NCBI GenBank assembly: GCA_018825985.1
Contig: JAHKAP010000033.1
Span: 1 to 35,256, forward strand
Source: Candidatus Omnitrophota bacterium
GTDB taxonomy: Bacteria > Omnitrophota > Gorgyraeia > Gygaellales > Profunditerraquicolaceae
Direction: 5' to 3'
Length of the DNA stretch: 35,256 nucleotides
Shown here: positions 1 to 9,929 of the stretch, piece after piece
Layout of the letters: every line of letters begins with the position of its first letter
How positions within the stretch are numbered: the first letter of the stretch is position 1
Translations under genes and position numbers: made by a program
Notes under the pieces: model-generated
Seen by the model: only the letters and a program-made list of their open reading frames with translations
Databases searched by the model: none
What the model was told of the DNA's origin: nothing

Positions 1-2
1 GA

Positions 3-8
3 TATAAT
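3..8 (+). promoter_or_regulatory. possible -10 box of the first gene
   Basis: A perfect TATAAT hexamer lies at 3-8, about 45 nt before the first start codon. Any -35 box would lie outside the window, so the call rests on one hexamer in AT-rich DNA. Confidence 0.3.
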
Positions 9-52
9 AAATTAAATTTGGTATGAACAAATAAAGATGGGAGGGATGTTAG

Positions 53-1219
53 ATGAGAGGATTCGTTAAGCTAATTATTGGTGCTTGTTTGGTAATGGGA
101 TTGGTAATGCCTGTTTTAGCCGCTGATCCAGGGATTACTGATACTGAGATTCTGTTCGGTTCTTCTTTAGCATTAGAATCCGGGCCAAAGGAGCTTGGGA
201 TTCAGACTTCCCATGGATTAATGGCCTACATAAATTATGTAAATGATGAGGGTGGAGTAAATGGTAGAAAAATTAAAGTAATCTTTTATAACGATGGTTA
301 TGATCCGCTTTCTTGCGTGCAGAATACTCAAAAATTGATTAACGAAGATAAGGTTTTTGCGCTTACCAGTTATGTGGGAACGCCTACATCCGTAAAGGCT
401 CAACCTTTATGGACAAATGCTAAAGTTCCTTTGGTGGGATTTTTTACCGGCGCTGAGGCGCTGCGTACACCATTTAACCGCTACAACATCCATATCCGAG
501 GGTCTTATTATCAAGAAACTAGCGCTGCAGTTGATATATTTATCAAACAATTAGACTTTAAGAAAATTGCGGTATTCTATCAAAATGATGCTTTTGGCGA
601 GGCAGTGAAAAAGGGAACAGAAATTGCTCTAGAAAAATACGGAATGACTCCTAGAGCATATGGGAGTTTTGAAAGAAACACGCTTAATATCGAAGAGGGA
701 TTGAAAAAAATTGTGAAGGCTAATCCTGACGCAGTGGTAATGGTGGGGACGTATTCTCCTTTGGCGAAGTTTGTAAAAGAAGCAAAGAAAGCCGGCTTAA
801 CCAAAACCTTCTTTCATACCGTATCCTTTGTTGGTCCTGAGACATTTGCCCAGGAATTAGGCCAGGATAACGCTAATGTTATGGTAAGCCAGGTAGTGCC
901 ACCTTATACAGACCCAGGGTATGCGCAGTTACCAGTCATTAAGAAATATGTGGAGTACCTAAAGAAATATTATCCTGACGATTCCGCCAATTTTGTGAGT
1001 TTAGAAGGATTTATAAATGGGATGATTTTAGTTGAAGGGTTAATGCGCGCGGGAAAGAATCTAACCCGAGAAAATTTTATTAATGCCATTGAATCAATAA
1101 ATCCTGGGGAGATGGATACTGGGCTCAACTTAAGTTATGGAGCTAATGACCACGTAGGTATAGATCGTATTTATCTTACTCATATCAAAGGCCATAGTTA
1201 TGTAGTAGTTAGAAATTAG
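53..1219 (+). CDS. ABC-transporter-type periplasmic substrate-binding protein (LIVBP family)
   Basis: 388 residues. It begins with a clear signal peptide (charged start, hydrophobic core at about 7-20, cleavage near the AxA-like end at about 21-24) and would be periplasmic. The mature part opens with ITDTEILFG and continues with the GLMAYINYVNDEGGVNGRKI pattern typical of type I periplasmic binding proteins of the Leu/Ile/Val family (Peripla_BP_6); two alternating alpha/beta lobes fill the usual length. No lipobox cysteine is seen. A strong Shine-Dalgarno (GGGAGGG, 39-45) sits 7 nt before the ATG. No permease or ATPase follows: the next gene is a divergent-function regulator 205 nt away with its own promoter. 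The protein may therefore feed a transporter encoded elsewhere or act as the ligand-binding part of a sensor. Ligand cannot be deduced. Confidence 0.85.
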   Translation: MRGFVKLIIGACLVMGLVMPVLAADPGITDTEILFGSSLALESGPKELGIQTSHGLMAYINYVNDEGGVNGRKIKVIFYNDGYDPLSCVQNTQKLINEDKVFALTSYVGTPTSVKAQPLWTNAKVPLVGFFTGAEALRTPFNRYNIHIRGSYYQETSAAVDIFIKQLDFKKIAVFYQNDAFGEAVKKGTEIALEKYGMTPRAYGSFERNTLNIEEGLKKIVKANPDAVVMVGTYSPLAKFVKEAKKAGLTKTFFHTVSFVGPETFAQELGQDNANVMVSQVVPPYTDPGYAQLPVIKKYVEYLKKYYPDDSANFVSLEGFINGMILVEGLMRAGKNLTRENFINAIESINPGEMDTGLNLSYGANDHVGIDRIYLTHIKGHSYVVVRN

Positions 1220-1358
1220 TTAAGTCTTAGGTTAGATTATTGTTAAGCTTTACCTCTTGTACAATTTCATAATCTTTCGCTGGGATAGTGCTTTTCCGCG
1301 AAAGAAAGCCACTCTGTAGATAATTAAAACACCGTAAAAAAATCTTTGAAGATCTTAC

Positions 1359-1387
1359 TTGACAATTAATTATAAATGTTCTATACT
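1359..1387 (+). promoter_or_regulatory. sigma70-type promoter of the Rrf2/sulfur locus
   Basis: TTGACA (1359-1364), a 17-nt spacer, then TATACT (1382-1387): near-consensus. Just downstream a small dyad CTCTA (1386-1390) / TAGAG (1400-1404) overlaps the expected transcription start and could be an operator for the regulator encoded next; that part is inference. The rest of 1220-1358 shows only a weak 7-bp hairpin (1274-1280 / 1298-1304) without a U-tract. Confidence 0.75.
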
Positions 1388-1424
1388 CTACTAAGTTGAT
1401 AGAGATAATAGACAAAGGAGATAT

Positions 1425-1865
1425 ATGAAAATTACTTATAAAGGAGACTATGCTTTAAAGGCAGTACTGGATCTAGCCTTAAATTATGGCCAGGATTTAG
1501 TCACTATCCATGATATTGCTAAACACATAGACGCCCCGATAAAATTTTTAGAGCAAGTTCTGCTGGTTTTAAAAAAGGGGGGGTTCGTGCAGAGCAGGCG
1601 AGGCAAGGTTGGAGGTTATTTATTATCCCGCCCTCCTGGCCAGATAACCGCAGGAGAGGTAATTAGGTTCATTGACGGCCCTATAGAGCCGATCTCCTGC
1701 ATTGATAAAAAATATTCTAATTGTCTTGACCTGAACCATTGTGTGTTTAAGGGGATGTGGTATAAGGTTTCAAAGGCCATATCCGATATTATTGATAACG
1801 TAACTTTTGAAGATTTGGTTTCGCAGGCGGGTTCTTCAAAGCAGGCCTTAGCTTATTCTATATAA
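1425..1865 (+). CDS. Rrf2-family transcriptional regulator, IscR/CymR-like
   Basis: 146 residues, the normal length for the family. The N-terminal winged helix starts MKITYKGDYALKAVLDLAL and carries the recognition-helix region with IAKHIDAPIKFLEQVLLVL, followed by the wing SRRGKVGGYLL. Three cysteines (C92, C100, C106) lie where E. coli IscR has its [2Fe-2S] ligands (C92, C98, C104), with spacing C-x7-C-x5-C, so Fe-S sensing is plausible; CymR-type regulators, which sense cysteine through a partner CysK, lack this triad. It heads a run of cysteine, methionine and Fe-S biogenesis genes and is very likely their regulator. RBS AAGGAG at 1415-1420. Ligand and target sites remain inferred. Confidence 0.9.
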   Translation: MKITYKGDYALKAVLDLALNYGQDLVTIHDIAKHIDAPIKFLEQVLLVLKKGGFVQSRRGKVGGYLLSRPPGQITAGEVIRFIDGPIEPISCIDKKYSNCLDLNHCVFKGMWYKVSKAISDIIDNVTFEDLVSQAGSSKQALAYSI

Positions 1866-3203
<1,338 letters not shown>

Positions 3204-3266
3204 CCTTAATCCACCCCGTAGGCGCAGCCCATCTATGGAGCGGAGAGAATGGTATGGAGGAATATA

Positions 3267-4196
3267 ATGGCCAGGATATTTACTGATATTACTAAAACAA
3301 TAGGCAATACTCCTTTAGTGAAATTAAATCGTATTGCCAAAGGCATAGATGCGGTTATTTTAGCTAAAGTAGAATCATTTAACCCTCTTTCCAGTGTTAA
3401 AGACCGCATCGGAGTGGCGATGATAGAGGAAGCGGAGAAAAGGGGAGAGTTAAAAGAAGGCGACATTATTATTGAGCCTACCAGTGGCAACACCGGGATC
3501 GCACTGGCTTTTGTGGCTGCGGCAAAAGGCTACAGGCTTATGCTGACTATGCCCGAAACCATGAGTATTGAGCGCAGGCAATTGCTTAAGATCCTGGGAG
3601 CGGAGCTGATTTTAACTGATGGCTCAAAAGGCATGAAAGGGGCTGTGGACAAGGCCGAAGAGTTAGCCAAGATTACTCCCAGCAGTTTTATACCTCAGCA
3701 ATTCAATAACCCGGATAATCCGGCAATACACCGTAAAACTACCGCGGAAGAGATCTGGGGTGATACTGACGGTAAAGTTGATATCCTTGTTGCCGGTGTA
3801 GGCACTGGTGGGACGATAACCGGTATTGCAGAAGTGTTTAAAAAAAGAAATCCTGATTTTAAAGTAATCGCTGTTGAGCCGGATGCCTCGCCAGTATTGT
3901 CCGGAGGAAAACCGGGCGCGCATAAGATCCAGGGGATCGGAGCCGGGTTTGTGCCTCAGGTTTTAAATAAGGGTATAATTGATGAAGTTATCCGGGTAAC
4001 TAATGAAGATGCCGGAGAAATTGCCCGCAAACTGGCTAAATCCGATGGCATACTAGTCGGAATCTCAAGCGGAGCTGCTCTTTGGGCCGCATTAGAAGTA
4101 GCTAAGCGTAATGAAAATAAAGGAAAAACTATTGTAGTGATCCTTCCTGATTCAGGGGAGAGGTATCTTACTACATGGCTTTTCCAGGATGCCTAA
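3267..4196 (+). CDS. cysK: cysteine synthase (O-acetylserine sulfhydrylase)
   Basis: 309 residues from the ATG at 3267. An upstream in-frame ATG at 3249 would add six residues, but TGGAGG at 3255-3260 is placed for 3267, and [20 protein letters not shown] is the usual family start. Fold-type II PLP enzyme: K45 in SSVKDR binds PLP, the phosphate/substrate loop TSGNTG is at 72-77, and a GTGGTITG glycine loop follows. It makes cysteine from O-acetylserine and sulfide. It sits between metY and metX, so one regulator could set both sulfide-fixing branches. No N-terminal haem or C-terminal CBS domain is present, so it is not a cystathionine beta-synthase fusion. CysM-like use of other sulfur donors cannot be excluded. 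Confidence 0.93.
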   Translation: MARIFTDITKTIGNTPLVKLNRIAKGIDAVILAKVESFNPLSSVKDRIGVAMIEEAEKRGELKEGDIIIEPTSGNTGIALAFVAAAKGYRLMLTMPETMSIERRQLLKILGAELILTDGSKGMKGAVDKAEELAKITPSSFIPQQFNNPDNPAIHRKTTAEEIWGDTDGKVDILVAGVGTGGTITGIAEVFKKRNPDFKVIAVEPDASPVLSGGKPGAHKIQGIGAGFVPQVLNKGIIDEVIRVTNEDAGEIARKLAKSDGILVGISSGAALWAALEVAKRNENKGKTIVVILPDSGERYLTTWLFQDA

Positions 4197-4199
4197 AAA

Positions 4200-5336
4200 A
4201 TGACACCGAAAAAAAGTATCGGGATAGTTGAGACCAAATATTACGCTTGTAAAGAAAAGCTGACCCTGGAAAACAATAAAAAAATTGGTCCGCTCTCAAT
4301 AGCTTATGAGACCTATGGAGAGCTTAACCAAAAAAAAACAAATGCCATCCTTGTGCTCCACGCGCTTTCCGGAGATGCCCATGCAGCCGGGTTTCATTCG
4401 GATGAAAAGAATCCGGGATGGTGGGATGCGTTGATCGGTCCGGGAAAAGCCTTTGACACAGATAAATATTTTGTGATTTGTTCTAATGTTTTAGGCGGAT
4501 GCAAAGGTACAACCGGGCCTTCGAGCATAAACCCTGATACCGGTAATCCTTATGCCCTTGATTTTCCTCAGATCAGCATTTTTGATATGGTCAAATGCCA
4601 GAAATTACTGGTGGATTACTTAGGTATAGATAAATTATTATCCGTAGTTGGCGGCTCAATGGGGGGTATGCAGGCCCTGGCCTGGTTGAGAGCTTATCCG
4701 GATAAAATATCCAGTGTTATTCCGATTGCAACAGCTATCCGGCATTCTCCGCAGCAGATCGCTTTTAATGAAGTCGGCAGGCAGGCGATCATGTCGGATT
4801 CTAACTGGAAATCAGGCGATTATTACGGGGGGAGCCTTCCGGTAAAAGGTTTGGCAGTCGCCAGGATGTTTGGACATATTACCTATATGAGCGATATTTC
4901 GATGGCAGCTAAGTTTGGCAGGCAGAAAAAACAAAATCAGGAGCCGTTTAAATTCACGGCGGCGGATTTTGAGGTAGAAGGCTACCTGCATTATCACGGG
5001 GATAATTTTGTCAAAAGATTTGACGCTAACTCCTATCTTTATATTACCAAGGCTATGGATAATTTTGATGCCGGAGGGGACAAGCCATTTGAAGAAGCTA
5101 TCAGAGGCGTAAAGGCTAAAGTGTTGGTGATCGCTTTTAAATCAGATTGGCTTTATCCTGCTTACCAATCTAAGGAGATCGTCAAGGCCTGCAAGCTTTC
5201 AGGGTTGGAGGCCAGCTATTGTGAGGTCAATTCAACCTATGGCCATGATGCCTTTCTGATCGAAACTGAACAGGAAACGAGGTTGATAGGGCATTTTTTA
5301 AATAAAGTTTTCTATGCGGCCCCCCGGCTTATCTGA
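4200..5336 (+). CDS. metX: homoserine O-acetyltransferase
   Basis: 378 residues, normal MetX length. Alpha/beta-hydrolase fold with oxyanion region HALSGDAH, nucleophile elbow GGSMGG (S153), acid D316 in FKSDWLYP and H349 in YGHDAF forming the catalytic triad. It transfers acetyl from acetyl-CoA to homoserine and feeds MetY. MetX-family enzymes can use succinyl-CoA instead, and sequence alone does not settle this here. Only 3 nt separate it from the cysK stop, without a convincing RBS, which suggests translational coupling. metW follows 38 nt later, the classic metX-metW pairing. A 6-bp GC hairpin (5323-5328 / 5339-5344) spans the stop codon. Confidence 0.93.
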   Translation: MTPKKSIGIVETKYYACKEKLTLENNKKIGPLSIAYETYGELNQKKTNAILVLHALSGDAHAAGFHSDEKNPGWWDALIGPGKAFDTDKYFVICSNVLGGCKGTTGPSSINPDTGNPYALDFPQISIFDMVKCQKLLVDYLGIDKLLSVVGGSMGGMQALAWLRAYPDKISSVIPIATAIRHSPQQIAFNEVGRQAIMSDSNWKSGDYYGGSLPVKGLAVARMFGHITYMSDISMAAKFGRQKKQNQEPFKFTAADFEVEGYLHYHGDNFVKRFDANSYLYITKAMDNFDAGGDKPFEEAIRGVKAKVLVIAFKSDWLYPAYQSKEIVKACKLSGLEASYCEVNSTYGHDAFLIETEQETRLIGHFLNKVFYAAPRLI

Positions 5337-5374
5337 ATGCCGGGTGTTGTGTTTACTGCGGAAGGAGAGTTTGA

Positions 5375-5974
5375 ATGATCGCTGATTTTAATAAAGTACG
5401 GCCGGACCACCGGATCATATTCAATTTCGTTCAGCCGCGTTCTAATATCCTGGACCTAGGCTGCGGGAACGGAGAGCTGTTATCTTTCCTGAACAAGGAG
5501 AAAGATGTCCGCGGCCAGGGAATAGAGATTGATGAACAGGCAATATATGAATGCGTTGCTAAGGGTTTAAATGTTTTTCACGGAGATATTGACTCCGGTC
5601 TTGCCGAGTATGGGGATAAGTCTTTTGACTATGTAATTTTAAACCAGACCCTCCAGCAGGTTAAGCGGGTCCGCTCAGTGCTTGATGATGCTTTACGGGT
5701 AGGAAAACACGTAATCGTTGGTTTACCGAACTTCGCCTTTTATAAGGCTCGGTTTCAGTTATTCTTTGAAGGCCGAGCCCCGGTAACTCCGTCACTTCCT
5801 TTTGGCTGGCATGACAGCCCTAACCTGCATTTTTCAAGTATCCGGGATTTTATTGAGTATTGCAGCCGAGAAAAGATAAGAATCGATCAGAGTAAATACG
5901 TTAGCGGAAGAAAAGAAGTCATATTATTTCCAAATCTTTTTGCTCAAATTGGGATATTTCTTGTTTCCAGATAA
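5375..5974 (+). CDS. metW: MetW-type methyltransferase-fold protein
   Basis: 199 residues, the usual MetW size. SAM-binding motif I ILDLGCGNGELL lies at about 25-36, and the family landmarks GQGIEID, FDYVILNQTLQQV and the NFAFYKARFQLFFEGRAPVT stretch are present. MetW is encoded next to metX in many bacteria and is needed for full homoserine acetyltransferase activity in some of them; its own methyl acceptor is unclear. An RBS (GGAGAG, about 5364-5369) precedes the ATG. The position directly after metX fits a MetX-MetW complex. Confidence 0.9.
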   Translation: MIADFNKVRPDHRIIFNFVQPRSNILDLGCGNGELLSFLNKEKDVRGQGIEIDEQAIYECVAKGLNVFHGDIDSGLAEYGDKSFDYVILNQTLQQVKRVRSVLDDALRVGKHVIVGLPNFAFYKARFQLFFEGRAPVTPSLPFGWHDSPNLHFSSIRDFIEYCSREKIRIDQSKYVSGRKEVILFPNLFAQIGIFLVSR

Positions 5975-5985
5975 CGGAGGAGTCA

Positions 5986-6789
5986 ATGAAGAAGGTAAGG
6001 CTCAATGTTTTTTCTTTACTTGAGAAGGTGAGATCAAGAAAACCGGTAATTCATCATTTGACTAATTGGGTGACTATATATGATTGCGCTAACGTGGTAA
6101 AGGTTTTCGGGGCCTCGCCGGTTATGGCCCACGCTCCGGAAGAAGCTGCCCAGATGTCCGCTATCTCCTCGGCCCTGGTATTAAATATCGGGACATTGAC
6201 AAAGGATCTGGTCACGGCGATGATGATCGCCGCTAAGAGCGCCAATCAGAAAGGTATCCCGGTGATCCTGGATGCCTGCGGAGCTGGAGCGACAGCCTTA
6301 CGCACTGATAGTTGTTTAGACTTGATAAATAACCGCAGGATCGATATTATCAAGGGAAATGCCTCGGAAATAGCCTGCCTAGCAGGAGAAAAAGTCATGA
6401 CAAAAGGCGTAGATTCTTCGGAAGTTGGATCGGATCTGAAAAAAATAGCCTCTAAACTCGCGCTTAAGCGTAAATGCACCGTTGTCATAACCGGTAAAGA
6501 AGATATCGTAAACAATGGGCATAAGAGTTATATTATCAGAAACGGCCATCCGATGATGGATAAGATTGTCGGCACCGGCTGCATGGCAGCGTCGGTTATC
6601 GGAACATTTGCCGCGGTTGAAAAAGACCTGAGCTTTGCCGCAGCCTCGGGATTGGTTTGTTTTGAGATAGCCGCAGAACTGGCTGTAAAGAAGGCTTTGG
6701 GCCCTGGTACATTTAAAGAGAAGATTTATGATTGTATATATAATTTAGACGAAAAAACCCTTAACGGAATGCAAAAGGTTTATCAATGA
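5986..6789 (+). CDS. thiM: hydroxyethylthiazole kinase
   Basis: 267 residues, typical for ThiM. The ribokinase-like fold is marked by HHLTNWVT, ANVVKVFGASPVMAHAPEE, the anion-hole segment DACGAGAT (usually DPVGAGAT, so P and V are replaced) and VGTGC at 195-199. It phosphorylates 4-methyl-5-hydroxyethylthiazole for thiamin salvage. No thiE, thiD or transporter is nearby, so this is an isolated salvage kinase within a sulfur locus; the link may be that the thiazole is a sulfur compound. RBS CGGAGGAG (5973-5980). It overlaps mnmA by 4 nt (ATGA), so the two are translated as a coupled pair. Confidence 0.88.
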   Translation: MKKVRLNVFSLLEKVRSRKPVIHHLTNWVTIYDCANVVKVFGASPVMAHAPEEAAQMSAISSALVLNIGTLTKDLVTAMMIAAKSANQKGIPVILDACGAGATALRTDSCLDLINNRRIDIIKGNASEIACLAGEKVMTKGVDSSEVGSDLKKIASKLALKRKCTVVITGKEDIVNNGHKSYIIRNGHPMMDKIVGTGCMAASVIGTFAAVEKDLSFAAASGLVCFEIAAELAVKKALGPGTFKEKIYDCIYNLDEKTLNGMQKVYQ

Positions 6790-7844
6790 AAAAAAAGGTA
6801 ATAGTGGCAATGAGCGGCGGGGTTGATTCCTCTACCGCAGCCTATTTACTTAAAAAGAATGGATTTGAGGTTGTCGGTGTAACTATGTGTTTAGGAGTTA
6901 ATCCTGCAGAGTCTAAAAAGGCGCATTGTTGCGGAGCGAAAGAGATTGAGGATGCTAAGGCAGTCTGTAGGAAGATTTCTATTCCTCACTATGTGTTTGA
7001 TTTTTCGAAAGCGCTCAAGGAAAAAGTGATCGCTAATTTCATTGATGAATATTCAAACGGCCGGACTCCTAACCCTTGCGTGGTTTGCAACCGGGAACTT
7101 AAATTTGGGAGCCTGCTTAAGAAAGCAAAGGCTCTGGGGTTTAGTCTTCTGGCTACCGGCCATTACGCGCGGCTAGGCAGGTACAAGGGCAAGTCAGTCA
7201 TTAAAAAGCCCAAAGATAGGATAAAGGACCAGACTTATTTTCTCTATTCAATCAATAAGAAAATCCTGGATTCGGTCATCTTTCCGCTTGAGGGCTATGC
7301 TAAAGCCCAAGTGCGGGAGATCGCCAGGCGCGCCGGGTTGCCAGTAGCTGATAAGCCTCAAAGCCAGGATATTTGTTTTATCCCGGATAAAAACTACAAG
7401 AAATATTTATTACAAATGGGTATAAAGTTATCGCCCGGGGATATCGTGGATGAAAAAGGAAAAATTTTAGGCAGGCATAAGGGCCTGGTAAATTATACTA
7501 TCGGCCAGCGCGCCGGGTTGGGAGTAGGTTCTTTAGGCCCGTTATATGTAAAAGCGTTAGATACTAAAAGAAATAGTTTAGTAGTAGCTGGAAAGAACCG
7601 GATAAAAGCAAAAGGATTGATAGCGGAAAAATTCAACTTGCATGTGGATAGATTGCCTGAAAAAGTTTGGGTTAAAATACGTTATGGGCACGTTTCGGTT
7701 AAAAGCCGGGTATTCTTAAAAAATGGTTGCCTAAGGGTTATTTTTGGGCAACCACAGGAAGCAGTTACCCCTGGCCAGTCAGTAGTGCTCTATGATAAAG
7801 AAGTGCTCTTGGGAGGCGGAATAATAAAACAGGGTATCTATTAG
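6786..7844 (+). CDS. mnmA: tRNA-uridine 2-sulfurtransferase
   Basis: 352 residues, full length. The PP-loop SGGVDSS at 10-16 binds ATP for adenylation of the wobble uridine. The catalytic cysteines are C98 in NPCVVCN and C197 in DICFIPD, matching the C102/C199 pair of E. coli MnmA. The segment GHYARL and a C-terminal beta-barrel (PGQSVVLYD) complete the family pattern. It makes 2-thiouridine at U34 of Glu, Gln and Lys tRNAs, with sulfur supplied by a cysteine desulfurase. The desulfurase gene follows 254 nt downstream, so the neighbour is the likely donor. Start overlaps the thiM stop. Confidence 0.95.
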   Translation: MKKKVIVAMSGGVDSSTAAYLLKKNGFEVVGVTMCLGVNPAESKKAHCCGAKEIEDAKAVCRKISIPHYVFDFSKALKEKVIANFIDEYSNGRTPNPCVVCNRELKFGSLLKKAKALGFSLLATGHYARLGRYKGKSVIKKPKDRIKDQTYFLYSINKKILDSVIFPLEGYAKAQVREIARRAGLPVADKPQSQDICFIPDKNYKKYLLQMGIKLSPGDIVDEKGKILGRHKGLVNYTIGQRAGLGVGSLGPLYVKALDTKRNSLVVAGKNRIKAKGLIAEKFNLHVDRLPEKVWVKIRYGHVSVKSRVFLKNGCLRVIFGQPQEAVTPGQSVVLYDKEVLLGGGIIKQGIY

Positions 7845-7870
7845 GTTTTGTGATAAAATTAAAACAAAAA

Positions 7871-7906
7871 CAGGCATCCTATAATGAGAAGCAATGAGGA
7901 TGCCTG
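7871..7906. repeat. 10-bp perfect hairpin downstream of mnmA
   Basis: CAGGCATCCT (7871-7880) is exactly complementary to AGGATGCCTG (7897-7906) with a 16-nt loop. It lies 27 nt after the mnmA stop. There is no U-tract on the plus strand; the A-rich run just before it would be a U-tract only for a minus-strand transcript, and no minus-strand gene is seen. It may be a processing or mRNA-end structure, or the first arm of the larger fold described next. Confidence 0.6.
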
Positions 7907-8076
7907 ATTACAATGATTAAAAATTAGATTAAATAGATTAAGAACACAGACCTTTTAACCGATAGGTTATTGCTAAAACCTGGTAGCAAAAGTTGTTAAA
8001 CAAGGCGATTAATGCTTTAATCACTGTAATCTTTATTAATCTCAGTAATCAGGTATAATCCCTAAGATTTATACCT
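7903..8076 (+). promoter_or_regulatory. structured leader with alternative pairings upstream of nifS
   Basis: Three mutually incompatible foldings are visible. 7906-7921 pairs with 8016-8031 (15 of 16 bp). 7903-7911 pairs perfectly with 8045-8053 (9 bp). 8051-8058 pairs perfectly with 8069-8076 (AGGTATAA/TTATACCT), and 8052-8059 can also pair with 8081-8088. A 6-bp hairpin TTGCTA/TAGCAA sits inside the large loop, near 7968-7987. A TATAAT hexamer (8054-8059) lies within the last hairpin, but no -35 box is clear. I do not recognise it as a known riboswitch. It could be a cis-regulatory leader of the desulfurase genes or simply a palindromic repeat. Confidence 0.4.
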
Positions 8077-8098
8077 GAAGATTATACCGGGAGAATAT

Positions 8099-9310
8099 AT
8101 GAAACAGGAGAGAAAACGCAAAATTTATCTGGATCATAACGCTACTACGCCGTTACATCCCGAAGTTAAGAAAGCGTTAATAGCTGCTATGGAGGTGTTT
8201 GGCAATCCTTCCAGCCTGCACCAGTTTGGGAGAGAGGCCCGTAAATTGGTCGAGGAGGCCAGGGGAAAAGTAGCCTCTTTTATTAACGCTTCCCCGGAGG
8301 AGATAATATTTGTAGGCAGTGGTTCTGAGGCGAATAATACGGTGATTAATCTATTCTCCTGTCAGGGCTTTCATAGCTGTGACATTCCGGGCCTATGCGT
8401 ACAAAAGAAAGAAATAATTACCACTAAGATCGAGCATCCCTGTGTACTGGAATCAGCTGCCTGCCTTAAAGAAAAAGGGGCTGAGGTGTGTTATGTCGGG
8501 GTTGACCAGTATGGTAAAATTAATCTGGCAGAGCTTAAAAGTTCGCTATCTGAGCATACCGGATTAGTTTCAGTTATGACCGCGAATAATGAGATCGGGA
8601 CCATTCAGGATATAAAAAAGGTCTCTAATCTGGTGCATGCAGCAGGCGGACTTTTGCATACCGATGCAGTGCAGGCTGTTGGTAAGATCCCGATCGATGT
8701 AAAGAGTCTAGAAGCAGATTATCTTTCTTTCTCAGCTCATAAGATCTACGGTCCTAAAGGAATCGGCGCTTTATATATACGTAAAGGCGCGCCATTCTGC
8801 CAGTTTATCCGCGGAGGCCATCAGGAAAAAGGCAGGAGGGCAGGGACTGAAAACACCTTAGGGATAGTCGGATTAGGCAAGGCGATCGAAATGCGTAAGA
8901 AAGAAATGGCAGATGAATTTATGCGCCTGGAAGGTTTTAAGAAACGTTTAAAAGAAGGGATCCAAAAAAATATTTCTGATATCCGGTTCAACGGCCATCC
9001 AACAGAGGGCCTTCCCGGGACCTTAAATGTTTCATTAAGCGGAGCGGAGGGAGAGGCGATGCTTTTATATCTGGATATGGAAGGTATAGCGGTTTCAACC
9101 GGCTCTGCCTGCGCTTCGGGTTCACTTGACCCATCCCATGTATTGATGGCTACAGGCATACCGCAAGAACAGGCGCATGGTTCAATCCGGATGAGCATGG
9201 GCAGAGATACTAAGGAAAAAGATATTGATTATGTAATAGACAAACTTACTCAGGTGGTTAAACGGGTAAGAAAGATTTCTTCGGTTTCTACGGAGGTCAA
9301 GCATGGATAA
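8099..9310 (+). CDS. nifS: cysteine desulfurase, NifS/IscS family
   Basis: 403 residues. Class V PLP fold: IYLDHNATTPLHP start, GSGSEANN, H-D segment HTDAVQAVGK, PLP lysine K215 in SAHKIYGPKG, and catalytic cysteine C338 in STGSACASGS, the motif of group I (IscS/NifS) enzymes. It strips sulfur from cysteine and hands a persulfide to scaffolds or to MnmA. The region before ITTKIEHP carries an extra loop with C88, C94 and C100 spaced C-x5-C-x5-C, which ordinary IscS proteins do not have. An RBS-like GGGAG (8089-8093) precedes the ATG. It overlaps the scaffold gene by 8 nt, so desulfurase and scaffold are made together. The symbol follows the NifU partner; the role need not concern nitrogenase. 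Confidence 0.92.
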   Translation: MKQERKRKIYLDHNATTPLHPEVKKALIAAMEVFGNPSSLHQFGREARKLVEEARGKVASFINASPEEIIFVGSGSEANNTVINLFSCQGFHSCDIPGLCVQKKEIITTKIEHPCVLESAACLKEKGAEVCYVGVDQYGKINLAELKSSLSEHTGLVSVMTANNEIGTIQDIKKVSNLVHAAGGLLHTDAVQAVGKIPIDVKSLEADYLSFSAHKIYGPKGIGALYIRKGAPFCQFIRGGHQEKGRRAGTENTLGIVGLGKAIEMRKKEMADEFMRLEGFKKRLKEGIQKNISDIRFNGHPTEGLPGTLNVSLSGAEGEAMLLYLDMEGIAVSTGSACASGSLDPSHVLMATGIPQEQAHGSIRMSMGRDTKEKDIDYVIDKLTQVVKRVRKISSVSTEVKHG

Positions 9311-9917
9311 ACAGACCGATTGGCTGTATACCGATAAAGTAAAAGACCATTTTATACATCCGCGCAATCTGCTTATGGATGAATCTAAATATGAAGCTGA
9401 TGGCAGGGGAGTGATCGGGAACATCAAGTGCGGTGATGAGATGGTGGTGGTGATTAAAGTGGATAAAGAAAAAGGGGTTATCACTGATTTAAAGTGGAAG
9501 ACTTATGGCTGCGCCAGCGCTATTGCCAGCACTTCAGTCTTATCCGAATTGGCGATCGGAAAGACACTGGATCAAGCTTACAAGTTGAGTTCTCATGATA
9601 TTGCCCTGGCATTAGATGGGCTTCCGGAGCATAAGATCCATTGTTCGGTTTTAGGCGATAAAGCATTAAGGGCGGCGATCGATGATTATTATACCCGTCA
9701 GGGAATGACGGATAAAGTAAAAGAGGAGAAAGAGCACGTCATCTGCCAGTGTTTAGGGATAACTGACGCCGAGATAGAGAGCGCTGTTCTGGAAGGGGCC
9801 AGGAATTATTACCAATTGCAGGAACGGACCAAGATCGGTACGGTCTGCGGCAAATGTAAAGATAAGAGCGTTGAATTGTTAGAAGCGTATAAGAAAAAGT
9901 ATTTTAAAGACTCCTAA
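9303..9917 (+). CDS. nifU: NifU-like Fe-S scaffold: IscU domain plus BFD-type [2Fe-2S] domain
   Basis: 204 residues. Residues 1-132 form an IscU/SufU-type scaffold with ligands C43 (KCGDEM), C70 (YGCAS) and C114 (IHCSVLG). Residues about 146-195 form a BFD-like [2Fe-2S] domain with C148, C150, C182 and C185 (CQC...CGKC). The C-terminal thioredoxin-fold Nfu domain of classical NifU is absent, so this is the two-domain form common in anaerobes. It would assemble Fe-S clusters with sulfur from the overlapping desulfurase gene. It is the last gene before a terminator. A general house-keeping role is more likely than a nitrogenase role, since no nif genes are present. Confidence 0.92.
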   Translation: MDKQTDWLYTDKVKDHFIHPRNLLMDESKYEADGRGVIGNIKCGDEMVVVIKVDKEKGVITDLKWKTYGCASAIASTSVLSELAIGKTLDQAYKLSSHDIALALDGLPEHKIHCSVLGDKALRAAIDDYYTRQGMTDKVKEEKEHVICQCLGITDAEIESAVLEGARNYYQLQERTKIGTVCGKCKDKSVELLEAYKKKYFKDS

Positions 9918-9929
9918 ATAAAAAACGGG

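Noticed and set aside
1274-1304. Hairpin CTTTCGC/GCGAAAG after the binding-protein gene as terminator
   Set aside because: 7 bp with a 17-nt loop and no U-tract.
5323-5344. Hairpin CCCGGC/GCCGGG across the metX stop as a terminator
   Set aside because: Only 6 bp, followed by TGTTGTGTTT rather than a U-tract, and metW follows closely in the same operon.
9182-9484. 100-codon minus-strand open frame over the nifS-nifU junction
   Set aside because: Antisense to coding sequence on both sides, with no start signal.
8099-9917. Nitrogen-fixation cluster based on NifS-NifU names
   Set aside because: No nifHDK or related genes are present; desulfurase and scaffold are next to mnmA and methionine genes, pointing to general sulfur and Fe-S metabolism.
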